Positions 46,730 through 58,200 of a DNA stretch of 64,000 nucleotides are shown piece after piece; the first letter of the stretch is position 1, and the number at the start of each line of letters is the position of its first letter. The notes under the pieces are model-generated. The model worked only from the letters and a program-made list of their open reading frames with translations, was not told where the DNA came from and made no database searches. This DNA is from Gnetum montanum (Eukaryota > Streptophyta > Gnetopsida > Gnetales > Gnetaceae), in the NCBI GenBank assembly GCA_015680685.1, contig MNCI01023742.1:850697-914696 (forward strand), given 5' to 3'. The translations under genes and the position numbers were made by a program.

Positions 46730-47606
46730 TGATGAGGGCAGTTACTCTAGCAATTTATTCTAATTATTAGAGTGGCAGTTTCTCTCTAAAATTAGAGTGG
46801 TAGTTTGTCTAAAATTAGAGTGGCAGTTTCTCTAAAATTCGAGTGGTAGTTTTTCTAATTAATAGAGTAGTTGCTCCCAAGCCTATAAATACAGTGCCCA
46901 GGTGCACAATTTAGGGAGGAAGTCTTGGAAGGAATTCTTTTAAGGGAAATTTTTTAGGAGTCAAGTTAGAGTATTTTCAAAGTGCCCGCAATAGGAGGTC
47001 TAAGTGTGGACAAATCTTTATTCGAGCATTGTGTACCTTGTGTACGACAATAAAGATGAGCTCTTGGATTCATCCTTGTAGGACTTGAGATTTGTTTTCT
47101 TACTCATTTCCTTCATTTTATTTTCTTTTTCATTTATTTTATTTTATTTGATGCATTTTACATTTTTGTTATTAGCACACATAGTACAATCACTTTGAGC
47201 ATGCATATAACACTTGGCAACCTAGTAACGATTAACATTTGGTAATCCCAGTAGTATTGCGCTGGTTCAGGATGTGTACGGAAAGTGAGAATAGATACTA
47301 GTATTAGGATTATTTTAAAGCCTAGTTAATTAGTAGTTAAGTTAAATTATTCACTTAGTTATCTCTCTCTTTGCTCCCTTATTAGCAGCAGAACATAAAA
47401 AACATAAAAGCTATAAAAATCATATGCCTCAAGCTTACTTAACCATACAATCGTGACATACAAGTAAGTTTGGGAAGATAATGATCAACCAACCCGTCCT
47501 TGTTCCACAAGGGCGCATAAGCACTTAGTCCTTGGAATTTGACTAGATCGTGCATGAAATGCTTATATTCATATGGTTGAGCGTAGGGGTACCTTGCTGC
47601 TCATCA
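46730..47606 (+). repeat. Element A 3' LTR
   Basis: TGATGAGGGCAGTTACTC to GCTGCTCATCA, 877 bases. U3 array of AGAGTGG repeats (46755-46870), TATAAATA near 46883-46890, AATAAA near 47050. Complete U5, so it serves as the reference for family A. Confidence 0.92.
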
Positions 47607-47953
47607 CTATTCACATTGGTGTGTTCAAGTACATTAGTCCTTGAATAAAGATCCATACACTTTCTGACTCCTATTGTGAGCACTTAGAGAAATATTCCAA
47701 CTCTAAAATGAAAAACCTACAAGAGCTTTGCTATAACTATGACTTGACCTTCCATAAACACGACTTGTAAGTGCATATTTATAGACTTTGTTATGGAGAT
47801 ACATCGATGGGGCCCCATAAATGTAGCAAATGCTAAATCAACGTAGCCCTGTTGATGGGGCAACACCATGTAGATGGAGCCACATCGATAGGGACCTGTT
47901 GACAAGGCCACATCCATGGGGGTCCATTGACATGACACTTTGACACTTCATCA
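47607..47953 (-). repeat. Element D 5' LTR, second part
   Basis: Resumes CATTGGTGTGTTCAAGTAC, as at 27110 onward in the 3' LTR, and ends CACTTCATCA at 47953. Includes the U3 repeat (47810-47940, CGATGGGGCCCC/GTTGACAAGGCC type). Confidence 0.88.
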
Positions 47954-48391
47954 ATAGGAAAATCAATCATTGAATCCAATTAACAACAAAAAGATAAGTC
48001 TAAACTAGCCTACAAGCAATGAGTGTTTGTTCCTAGCTTGTCATACACGTCTTGAACACATGTATTTTCTACTATGATTACCAAGCATTATGCTGCTAGG
48101 AAAACCAAGCAATAATGCCCAAGCAAATACATGTTTATGCTCAAAACTAGTCACACTCATTTTGCTAATTGATTAATATACATGAAAATGTAAATAATAA
48201 CTAAGTAAATGGAATATAATTGCATGGAAAGTGAATTTAATCTAACTCAAAGTGTTGTAATGAATAAGAATCAATCTTAATCTTATTATTGTTCATGAAA
48301 TGTGTCTAGGTACATTTCCAGTCGAATAAGATGTCGTACAACTGACTCAGATCCACACTATGGGCACTCACTGATTGTTCTTTAAGACTAT
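47954..48391 (-). repeat. Element C 3' LTR, fragment 3
   Basis: Opens with the ATAGG duplication and aligns with 54838-55287 of the intact LTR of C (for example CTAGCTTGTCATACACGTC). Ends with ACTAT, the left target duplication of the solo LTR. Confidence 0.86.
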
Positions 48392-49255
48392 TGATAAAGT
48401 CAATTTTTTTTAACCAACAATATCATATCTACAATGTTGTATATTCAATATTGTACCATAAGCTACATCATCATAGATTTGATATTGCAAAATGTGGGCA
48501 ACCTATAAATATAACACTTACGTGCACGGATCCACGTAAGTGTTCATTTCACTAGTAGTAGAACTCTTGTAGTTTCATTTTGTAGTTAGTGATAAAGTAT
48601 ATGCCTATAGTGTAATGTTAAGTAATTGTTTAATGTATTTATTTGAGTGAATTATACTTGGACACACTTCATGATTAGTAATAAAGATCGAGATTGCTTA
48701 TCATCAAAGCAGCATCCACCTAGTTTTCTTATGTTTACTTAGAATAATTTTTCTTTTTTTTCCTAGTTAATCATTTACTTTACAAGTATTTTATTTTACA
48801 TGTTGAAAGTAAGCGGTATGGATACAATTGATTTTGAGCACCAAGTGTAGCTGTCTGGTAACCCAACGATGGCATTTCTTGATTTGCTCAGTAGTAATAC
48901 CACTTGGTAATCCCAGTGATGACTACATGAGTCCAAGGTGTGTATAGTAAATCAAGACCAAATATCCATCACATTAAGCTAAATTAGATTTACTTTCTTG
49001 CAATTACTTATACTTAGGATTAGAAAATATTTTCATTTCGACATGTTTGCTATGAGCAAGAATGGATATCATATACCTCACGGTGAGTTAAATCATACAC
49101 ATAGATTTCACTAGCTCCATGTGGGAAGACAATAATCTCAAACTTAAAGTAATTGCTAGCAGATTAACATTGTCTCATGCACAGATTATGATCTAGTTGC
49201 ACGTGAACGCTTGTGACTTGTATGGTTGGGTATTAGATTGCTTCACTGCTCATCA
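48392..49255 (+). mobile_element. Solo LTR, 864 bp
   Basis: TGATAAAGTCAATTTTT to ACTGCTCATCA, flanked by ACTAT (48387-48391) and ACTAC (49256-49260). U3 contains palindromic AATATCATATC/CAATATTG stretches. TATAAATA near 48505-48515 and AATAAAGA near 48681 show plus orientation. No internal region: it was left by recombination between two LTRs. It belongs to the same superfamily but is not close to A, B, C or D in its U3. Confidence 0.83.
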
Positions 49256-49558
49256 ACTACAGAATAAAATTGCAAGGGTTTAGCTACTCTATTGACAAAA
49301 TAATGTCAAATACATGGTAGATGCATGTGTATTTATATGCAAAAATAGATACTACATCTACACATGTGTCGATGGGATTGCATCGATGCATATTTGTTGA
49401 CGTAGCTACGATATCATATCTACGACATCGTAGATGTGATGTAGAATCTCTGATGTAGTAGCCAATTAAGATGTACCAATAGCAATGCTATAATGTAGAT
49501 GCAATGTAGCATCTATGACATAAAATCCATGATATCTCAGTCAATTGATGCTTTATCA
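49256..49558 (-). repeat. Element C 3' LTR, fragment 4 (end)
   Basis: Resumes with CAGAATAAAATTGCAAGG, as at 55286 onward, and ends GATGCTTTATCA at 49558. U3 has repeats of the CATCTACGACATCGTAGATG type, able to form hairpins. Confidence 0.86.
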
Positions 49559-51690
49559 TACCACCACGACCAAATAGAAACTTGTCCTCAAGTTAACAGG
49601 ATAGGATCAAGCTTTGTTTACAAAAAATTGGGAATGATGGGATTATTGACTGATGCTAATTACTAACTAATTTTGACTACTGCATTACAAAATTTTATTC
49701 GACTGGATGTATTACAAACTGACAAAAAGACAAATAGATTGGATAGACATTGAAGATTACAAAATTTGCATAGGTCTTCAAAAAATTCATTAAAGATGAT
49801 TCTTCTTATTGTCACTAGCAGTGGTAGACTTCCAACCTTGATTGTTATGTTGATGCTTCTCTAGTTATGTAGAACATTCTTGAATGATGGACTAAAATTT
49901 CTTCTCATTGTCCCATGGATCTAACAATCATGTGATGTTTGAGCTATTATCCTATATGTGCTACAATTTTTCCATGGGCATATACTAGTTGTTCCTCTCT
50001 TGGCTTCATTTTCATGCCTGGCAAAAGACCTTCTTTCTTAGGTGTTTCTTTTAGCATCACTTGTAGTCACCAAAGGATTAACATTAGTTTTGGTAAATTT
50101 TCCTTAATAATTAACCCTTTTTGGATTCATTAGTTTACATTTAAGCATAAGCTGATGATAGCATACTATGCCCAAGGCTATGAGGTAACTAAAATTAACA
50201 AGCTGTTCACATTATTTTGATCAATTACTATTAGTTACAATGATGTTCGAAAATAGGATGTTAGAAAAAATTTCAAAAATTTTAAGAAATTTCAAAGCAA
50301 ACATCCTTAGCCCCATGACTAATGAGCATAACTCTGGAAAAGCACAAGTTTTCGAATAATTAAAACCAAAGGTCTAATTCAAAAGATAGCAAAGAAATAT
50401 TAATGGATATGGAAATAGAAAAGTAGGAAAAATTAATGAAATGGATGAAAGATAGTTCCAAAATCATGCATAAATTCAAAGAAATTATCACTAATGTTCT
50501 AAAAGATGTGTAGATTAGTCCAAAGCCATGATCAACAAGAGTTATGCAAGTAAATCCTCCCCAAAGCAGGCGCTTACCATAATGCCCTTGTATAACCATT
50601 TCTATAGATGTCCGTGGGTACACAAGAAGTTAAATGTAGAACATGCATTTATTACAAACAACACAAAACATCCTTGGTTGGGGTGTTGCACTATACTAAA
50701 CAAAACTAGAAGGTGCATAATTGCATGCACTAGTGAGGTGCATAATGGAATGAGAAGGGATTGTAGAAATTGGGATGCAAGGTGCTTTACCATGTTTGCA
50801 ATAGCTTGTTGTGTCAAATGTGATTAAAATCATTCACATACCTATCCATTTAAGTTTTAGATCAACTTCATATCACTAAGAGTGACCTCACATTGATCTG
50901 TTCCTTCCCATCAACCATCATAAGTCCGCAACCACCACAAAGAATAATCATCACTCCAAAAAGAGAAGGAAAGAAGGGTCTTAGTTAGAGGGAAGCCTTC
51001 AAGCATGGGTAACATGTCTTTTCAGCCCCATAACTAGTGCTTGTAGCTTATTATTATGTTTAAGGGTGTGCTTTGATTTTCATTATTATTATTTTGTTTT
51101 TGTTTTTAATTTCTTTCGTTGTTGTTGGTTTTTTTTTTTTTGGGGGGGGGGGGGGGCGCTTTTAAATTTTTATGAAATGGGAACCACACCATGCAAAGAC
51201 ATAGCTTTCTATTTATTGGTTGATAGAGAAGTGATGATACATTCCACAATGAGTCATAAATGACACATAGGAAGTCAAGAAGAGAATCCAACTAGTCCCC
51301 TTGAGGTCACACCCTTTGCCACTTCCACTTGGTCATTTCCTCTTTCTTCAAGGTATAATGATCATTGATTGATTTTAGTTCCATGAAAGAAGAACCAAAT
51401 TTCTTTCATGATAAAAGACCATTTTATTTAAAAAATTGGTGCCCTCATTGCTTCACACAATTACTTACCCAATCATCTTGATAGCATAGTGCAAAAAGCC
51501 AACACATAGTGTTGACTTTTGCATCATGAATGAAAATATTATTAATGGAAACATGAAGAAAATGACTCAAGAAAAGATAAAATTATAAATAAAAGAAATG
51601 AAAAAACATATTAAGAATTAGAAAATGGTGAAAGAAATGGGAAAATGATAAAAATTGCAAACCAAAAAAGTGAAAAGCACGTATTAGTTC
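49559..51690 (-). other. Element C non-coding 3' region
   Basis: Starts with a decayed polypurine tract complement (TACCACCACGACCAAATAG). No coding frame found. It keeps the shared blocks AAATCCTCCCCAAAGCAGGC (50551-50570) and CCCCATAACTAGTGCTTGTA (51029-51048). A run of 13 T followed by 15 G sits at 51129-51156. Confidence 0.65.
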
Positions 51691-54270
51691 TTGCATTAGG
51701 ATGGGGCATTTCCCCTACAACTAATCTTGTGGGAAAGCATTTAGGAAATGGACCATACACCTTGGCTATACACCACAGTTTTCTCCATTTATCATATTTT
51801 TTATTTAATCATTCACATGGTAGCATAGCTAACATTGATGATAATCTCATTTCAATTGGAAGACATATCTTCTATTGGACTTAAATGTATTTCCTTTTCA
51901 GAGGGTCTAGATGTATTTCCTTCTTCTTCTTGATTTTCTATCTTAATTTGCATGTCTCCTTGTTTAATATCTTTTGTTGGTGTATAGTTAGAGTGTAAGA
52001 TGTTTGCATCTAATTTTTCTATTTCATCCATTCCCTTAAGTCTAGAAATACTAAGTGGATTGCTTGGTTCCATGCATCTTTTAAATGGTTTTGTACTCTT
52101 ATTTCTAAGCCACTAGGTGTCTTCTAGTTTAGTGGCTACTAAGTAGACTTGTTTTCACTCACACACTTGTTCCTTAAATTTGTTGTGAATTGGTATAGGA
52201 GTTATGTTGATGTTTTGATCTTAGCCCACAACTACATCCTTTATTATTAGTAGTAATGCATGGAGGTTTTTGTCTCTCCATAGTGATAGGTTTATCTTTT
52301 TTTTCTTGTGCTGGAGTGGTGATGGTTGTTGGCTTTTTCATATGATCAAGAGAAATTGTTCATGAGAGGAAGGGTGTTGCATCAAATTGGCCTTGTTCTG
52401 GTTTTGATGTGCTAGTAGATCTATGAGTTTTGTGATCATGTGTGGGAGTTGTCCTAAAGAAATGAAGTTTCTAAGGTTGTGGTAGAGATCTACTAGCATT
52501 ATCATTTTTGTGTATGTTCACAGGAAAAGTGGCTTTTTTTCATTGATGTTGTGATGCCAAACCTTCTTATGTTAGTGGTGACATGTGATGGAGGGAAGTA
52601 TGAGAATATTGAGGATATGACAAAGGATGAAAGGAATGAGGTAGTCATCCTTTAGAAGATGTTGTAGGTTGATGATATTTGGGAGAGTGGTAGTAGTGAT
52701 TTGAGGTAGAGGAAGTAGAACTAGTCAAGGAAATAGGTTGTTGAATGTAATATCTGTATAGGTTCAACTGGTAGTAAGTGTAGTGCTAGTTTGATGATGG
52801 CCTCCCCCATGATTGTGGGTTTTGCCACTATGGTTGATAGTAGTTTTTAGGCTGATAAGAAGTCCCACTAGGATAGTACGGTTGGTTGTAGGGCTATTAA
52901 TAATTACCTTGTGAGAAAGGTAATTTCCTATGAATTTGCTTTTGTACAAACTTGGGATTCAAAGCAAAAGCTCAATACTCAGGTAGATGTAACATGACTA
53001 GGCAATAGCCCTTTGGATGATCATAGAGGTAGATGTCGCATCCATCATCCTCTTTTGTGGCTGAGTCTATAGCCTCTTCTTCTATGGCCATTTTTCCTTT
53101 TCTCTAATAAGTGTTCCCACCTATTTCTTAGTTTATTTTTCTCCTCTTGTTTTGATTACTTGATTCATTTTGCGTTACTCTCTCTTGTATGATTTTCATG
53201 CAAGTTGTAACTTTGTCATTCATTAAGTCCCACATCTTATCTATCCTTGCTTCAAGCACATCGATAGACTTTTGTATTAGTAAGGTTTGTTGTGAAATCA
53301 CCTCATTAAGATCTAGTTCTCTTTACTCATTACAAATATGGATCCTTTTCTTTTAAAGAGTTGGATTCAGGTTATATTCCTCTACATTGTCTCATTTATG
53401 TAGCTCTCCTTCTTCTTTTGCCACCCACTCGATTAGCCTTTGTATTTGATGGGATTTCAATTCAGATAATCAACCTTGGGCATAAATTGCAATGATCTCT
53501 CTTTTTTGATTATGAAGCCCATCTATGATGTGGAACAATAGCTCTTTTTAAGAGAAATCATGGTTGAGAAATCTATGTTGTAGCGAATAGTATTTATCCA
53601 AGGCCACATTCAAGGATTCATGATTTTCTTGCTTTCACACTTGGATTTTTTTTCTCAAGTTGGATACTCTCACATAGGTTTGGTATTTTTCATTAAGAAG
53701 TTCCAACATTGTGGACCATCAATGGATTGAATTTAGTTCCAATGATCTATACCAACTTTTAGGTTTGTCTACTAGCATCCTAGGAAAGAGCTTAAGCTTT
53801 TTCCACTTGTGTTCAATGTTTTGAAAGGCATAGGCATCATGGAAGGCTTGTAAATGATGTTGTGGATCACAATTGTAGCCTCTCCTAAATTTAGGAATGT
53901 TTTCCATATCAAGTCATTTGATGAGGCTATCCCTTTGATGACGTTGGGGTATTTGAACTACCTCCCAAATATGTGTTAGGTTCGTAGTAGCCAACAAGGG
54001 TTCATCTTTATTAGACATGTCATGGTAATAATCTATATTTTTATTCATATGATTGTGATGATCTTGTTTATGCTCATTTTGATGTCTTTATTTTTACCCT
54101 TGGGTTTGATTTCTATCTTTATCTTGACCCCATAGCAGAGCTCTATATCTATACCTATGTTCATCTTCATTAGAACTAGACTTTGAAGAGGAAAAGGAAG
54201 ATGAAGAACTGGGAGAATCACCATGGCTCCTATATCTCCCCCATGGTCCCTTGATTTATCTTTTCTAGGT
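51690..54270 (-). pseudogene. Element C gag-protease remnants
   Basis: Gag linker RYRSHGDSPSSSSSFSSSK (about 54165-54230); gag core MENIPKFRRGYNCDPQHHL with EHKWKKLKLFPRMLVDKPKS (53719-53907); knuckle region CDIYLYDHPKGYC (about 53005-53045, ligands partly lost); Pro/Tyr-rich tail (52764-52949). A short stretch starting MEPSNPLSISRLKGMDEIEK (51852-52073) matches the spacer after protease in A (MEPTKGL). The protease core itself is not clear. No RT follows. Confidence 0.72.
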
Positions 54271-54591
54271 TTAGAGGAGGTCCTACGCGTTGAGGCCCTC
54301 CTTGTTCTAAAACTTTCTCCATCTCCTCTAGGATTGTCTGTACTAGTTGAATGTCATCCTTACATGTAGTAAGGATGGAAATGAGCATATGAAACCCCTA
54401 CCTAAGGTTGTTCACTTCAATAGAACCTATCATTTCTCCTATGAGTGTTATCATCATACTTGGTCCTATGTGAAGAATACTTGGTTTTAATATGTGTGAC
54501 TTTAAAATGTTAATATTTTCTAAAAGATAAATCGTTAACACTTTGACAATGATCATGTATGATACAACTAATCTAGATAACTAGCATCATC

Positions 54592-54608
54592 CTTGGCAAT
54601 AGTGCCAA
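54592..54608 (-). promoter_or_regulatory. Degenerate primer binding site (element C)
   Basis: The minus strand reads TTGGCACTATTGCCAAGG next to the 5' LTR. It resembles the tRNA-Asp primer site with four to five changes. Confidence 0.65.
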
Positions 54609-55607
54609 TGATGAGCGACAAGTACCCCTTATGCCAAACCATACGAATTATGAGTGTTCATTTGCAACCTGATCAAATTCCATGGATGGGAATAGTTTGA
54701 CATTTAGATCATTAAGTATTGATCACAGTTCATTGCCTTTCCACTTGGACTAGTGATAGCTTTATCATGTATGGTTTAGTCCAAAGTGAGACATATGATG
54801 GTTGATGTTGTTTCAACTTTATGCTAATCCTAAAAATAATAGAGAAATCAATTATTTAATCGAATTAACATCATAAAGATAAAGTCTAAACTAGTCTACG
54901 AGTGATGAGTGTTTGTTCCTAGCTTGTTGTACATGTCCTAAACCCATGTATACACTACTGGGATTACCAAGCGTTATACTAAGCAAACCAAGTAATAACG
55001 CTGCTAGAATTACCAAGAAAATACATGTTTATGCTCAAAACTAGTCATGCTCATTCTTCCAATTGCTTAATATATGTGAAAACGTAAATATTAGCTAAGT
55101 ACATGGAATATAAATTGCATGGAAAGTAGATTTAATCTAAGTCAAAGTGCTACAATGAATGAGAATCAATCTCAATCTTATTGTTGTTCATGGAATGTGT
55201 CCAAGTACATTGCTACTCAAAAAAGATGACATACAACTAACTCAGATCAACACTGTGGGCACTCATTGATTGTTCTCTAAGACTACAAAATAAAATTGCA
55301 AAGGTTCAGCTACTCTATTGACAAAATAATGCCAAATACATAGTGGGTGCATGCATATTTATAGGCAAAAATAGACATGTGTCAATGCATATGCATCAAT
55401 GTGTCATTGTGTACAAGTGGACAGGCCTACGTTGACATGTATTCATTGACATAGCTGCAATATTACATCTACGACATTACAGATGCAATGTAGCATCTAC
55501 AATGTAATAGCCAACTTAAGCACACTGACAAGGATGCTACAACGTAGATGTGATGTAATATCTACAACATAGCATCTATGATATCTCAGCCAATTGATGC
55601 TTCATCA
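54609..55607 (-). repeat. Element C 5' LTR
   Basis: TGATGAGCGACAAGTACCCC to GATGCTTCATCA on the plus strand, 999 bases, uninterrupted. U3 near 55380-55600 holds the CTACAACGTAGATG-type repeat. It is the key to reassembling the split 3' LTR. Confidence 0.9.
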
Positions 55608-55639
55608 ATCTCTCAAAACAAAATAACAATAGGCAATGC

Positions 55640-58200
55640 ATACATAGATTTGATTTAAGGTGCATAGAAATTAAAATTTTATTGCATACGTAGATTTGGA
55701 TTTATTTAATGGTAGATATATACATGTTACAAGTTTTGAAAACATCCTTAAGAAAATTACCAAGTATTTTTTATAACATTTAAAATAAATCAACAAAATT
55801 TGCAACTATAATATTTCATCTTTGTCTAATGTAAAACATTGCATGAAAATTTGGTATTCATTTTCAATGTATTTGTATTGCATAGTTCGCATATTCATTT
55901 TATACGAAGAAGTTTGTGCATCTACCTCATTTAACTCTTATATGATGAGATCCCACTCATACTTTGCTAATTGTGCATTATAACTAATGAATAATAGCAA
56001 CAAATAAATAGTTTACCATTAAATTAAGGCCTCCCCTAGTACTATTCAAATACAAATGTTTTTTGTCTTCTACATTTTCCCAGAGTATATGATATACTAC
56101 TTGTTTTGTCAAATTGCAAACTTTGTTTGGATTAGAAAAAGAATATACACTTGAATATTCGATGTATTAAGCCATAGAACTCCCTCAATAAATCCATGTT
56201 TTATCATGGGTTTCTGTCATCAATTTTTTGGAATATTTATGCAATGAAGATGCAAAAAGATTGAGTGTAGGCTATAAACGAACAAATAGTTTCAACCTCT
56301 AACGATGTCATCTTTGCTTCAAGAAGCATAATATCATATTATATTTCTCTTCGATTTAAATTCATCAAGCAAAAAAGATTTTAACTTTCTTCTTTCTATT
56401 TTCAATATTTATTTGATAGAGTAGGATTCCATACAAGACACACATAAAGAATAGTAGATTGAACAATGGCATGATAAAGTTATTTTTATATATATCCCAA
56501 GCTAGAATAGATTCCTTCCTATATTTTTTTTAAAGTAATGAAGGCTTTCATACCACTTGTAATTATTCGAGTAATGTACTTATCTCATTTTTATTTTGAA
56601 TTGTTTTGATAAGTAAAGACTTCTATTTATACATAATTTTATCATCAAGTAAACATAATTATGGAAAATGAAACGAATGGAAAGTTAGCTAACTAATACA
56701 TTTATAAAAGATATGAGATAAAAGTTTATTTGAATAACTACTGCATGATTGTTATAAATAATATCTTTGCTAAGTTGTTAGGTACTTTTCTTGTAAAAGT
56801 TAGCATTTGGCCAATAGGTATTAATCATAAAGCAATATGTCATGCTAGTTCAAACAAAGCCATTTTATAATTGACCATTTAATTACCCTAAAATATTGAA
56901 TAGGAGATGAAAAAGCCATATAGAAAATTGTATATTTTCTTTGTTAAAATTAGAAAAGTACATGATTCTATGATTTGTAAAAAATTATGGTTATCCCTCA
57001 ATAAATTAGGCATCCTTGCAAACTTGATGGCAACAATGCAAAGGCTATATGAAGAAGTCATTATTGAGCTATGAATCAAGGATAATTTTTGTTTCTAAAG
57101 AAAAATTAGAATAATACAATAATATCCTTTATCTCTAACTCTATCTATTTTTTGAACATTAACTTTCATTCTTGAATGCCAACAAAAGTCATTAAGAGTA
57201 TTACACATTTGCTACAATCTAACCATTCAATTTGAAATGAAGGCAACATCATTAGCATAGAGTAAAAGTGAATTGCTTCCAATTGTAATTGCAAAATAAT
57301 TTGGTATTTTATGCATACACTCTTGAATTTCATTAATAAAAAGAACAAATAAAATAGTAATAAGAGGGTATCCTTGTTAAACCTTAATAACACTATAAAA
57401 TAAAATTATTTCTTGTGCATTTGTAAACTACCTACATACCTCTTTGTAAAGTTTTTGGATAAATAATAATAGTATGCTAGGAAATTATAAATTTTCTAGG
57501 TACCTTTATAACCTACTTCAGATGACAAAATCATGGATCCTGAGAAAATCTATAAAGCAAATAAAACTTTTTTTTGTGTAGACTGTATGCTTGACCAATA
57601 AGATATTTTAAAGTGATGAGGTGATCTATAGTAGAATGTTGTTGCCTAAATCCTACCTAGAAAACTGCATGTATTTGATTTTCTTCAGCTCATCTTCCAA
57701 GCATAGATTCTAGAATGGTGTCAAGAAGCTTATTAAAATATTAGTTATTACAATCATTATATAATTATTTAGATATTTTTTGTCTCCTTTCTAAAAGAGC
57801 ATAATTAATTTATTGATGCACCATTCATTTTTCAATCCCACTTCCATAGCTAAATTTAACTTCTTCTAGATGATATTCCATACCAATGGTCCTCCCCATA
57901 TAAGCATTTTTGCATATAACTTATTTACATTAACAACTTTTCCTAATATTAGTTTTTTTTATTTTCTACATTATGTCATTAAAATAAATGAATAATGTAT
58001 TACCATAGTTATGAAAATATTCTCTTCTATCATCACTATGAAATAAAGCTTGATCTAAATTTTTAATATATTTGAGAGAAAAAGCATAGTCTATTTTTCT
58101 CTTACTTTGAAATTTTTGAATCCACTTTTTTAGTTCACCGAAGATTAAGGCTAAGTGTGGTCTTAACAATTATTTTGTGTGAGTTTGAGCATAAAACTCT
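55640..58200 (-). mobile_element. LINE 2: non-LTR retrotransposon fragment
   Basis: Minus strand, degenerate. From right to left: linker between endonuclease and RT (HLALIFGELKKWIQKF; SKRKIDYAFSL, 57966-58169), CFIDFLRIHDFV (about 57515-57550), INEIQECIHKIPNYFAITIG and LLLYANDVAFISNW (57230-57345), and a C-terminal ENEYQIFMQCFTLDKDEI block (about 55800-55870). Related to LINE 1, with the same change of YADD to AND, but clearly diverged. No endonuclease start found to the right. Confidence 0.65.

Larger units (their letters stand above)
39454..47606 (+). mobile_element. Element A: LTR element inside the 5' LTR of D (8.2 kb, internally deleted)
   Basis: Begins TGATGAG at 39454 and ends CTCATCA at 47606. 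Flanks TTGTT (39449-39453) and CTATT (47607-47611) are a decayed five-base duplication. The interrupted LTR reads through when compared with the intact LTR of D near 27090-27130. It carries gag, PR and most of RT, then the integrase C-terminus. The 5' LTR is fused directly to gag, so the primer site is lost. Confidence 0.9.
26520..47953 (-). mobile_element. Element D: most complete LTR element, gag-PR-RT-RH-INT plus extra ORF (13.3 kb)
   Basis: Exact target duplication ATAGG at 26515-26519 and 47954-47958. 3' LTR 26520-27453. 5' LTR 38867-39453 continued at 47607-47953, interrupted by element A. Coding order on the minus strand: gag-PR, RT, RNase H, integrase (38712 to 32576), non-coding stretch, then an extra sense ORF (30530 to 27691). 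The large size, the extra 3' coding region, the tRNA-Asp-like primer site and the lack of a chromodomain point to the Athila/Tat side of Ty3/gypsy. Confidence 0.9.
12185..55607 (-). mobile_element. Element C: outermost LTR retrotransposon of the nest (7.0 kb without insertions)
   Basis: Minus-strand element with exact target duplication ATCTC at 12180-12184 and 55608-55612. Its 5' LTR is intact at 54609-55607. Its 3' LTR is split into 12185-12215, 26311-26519, 47954-48391 and 49256-49558, which together make about 966 bp and align to the intact LTR of 999 bp. The interior (49559-54608) has a degenerate tRNA-Asp-type primer site, gag-protease remnants and a non-coding 3' region. No RT or integrase was found. 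It interrupts LINE 1. Confidence 0.88.

Noticed and set aside
51106-51291. Open frames across the T/G run
   Set aside because: The Pro/Gly and Lys/Asn stretches come from homopolymers.
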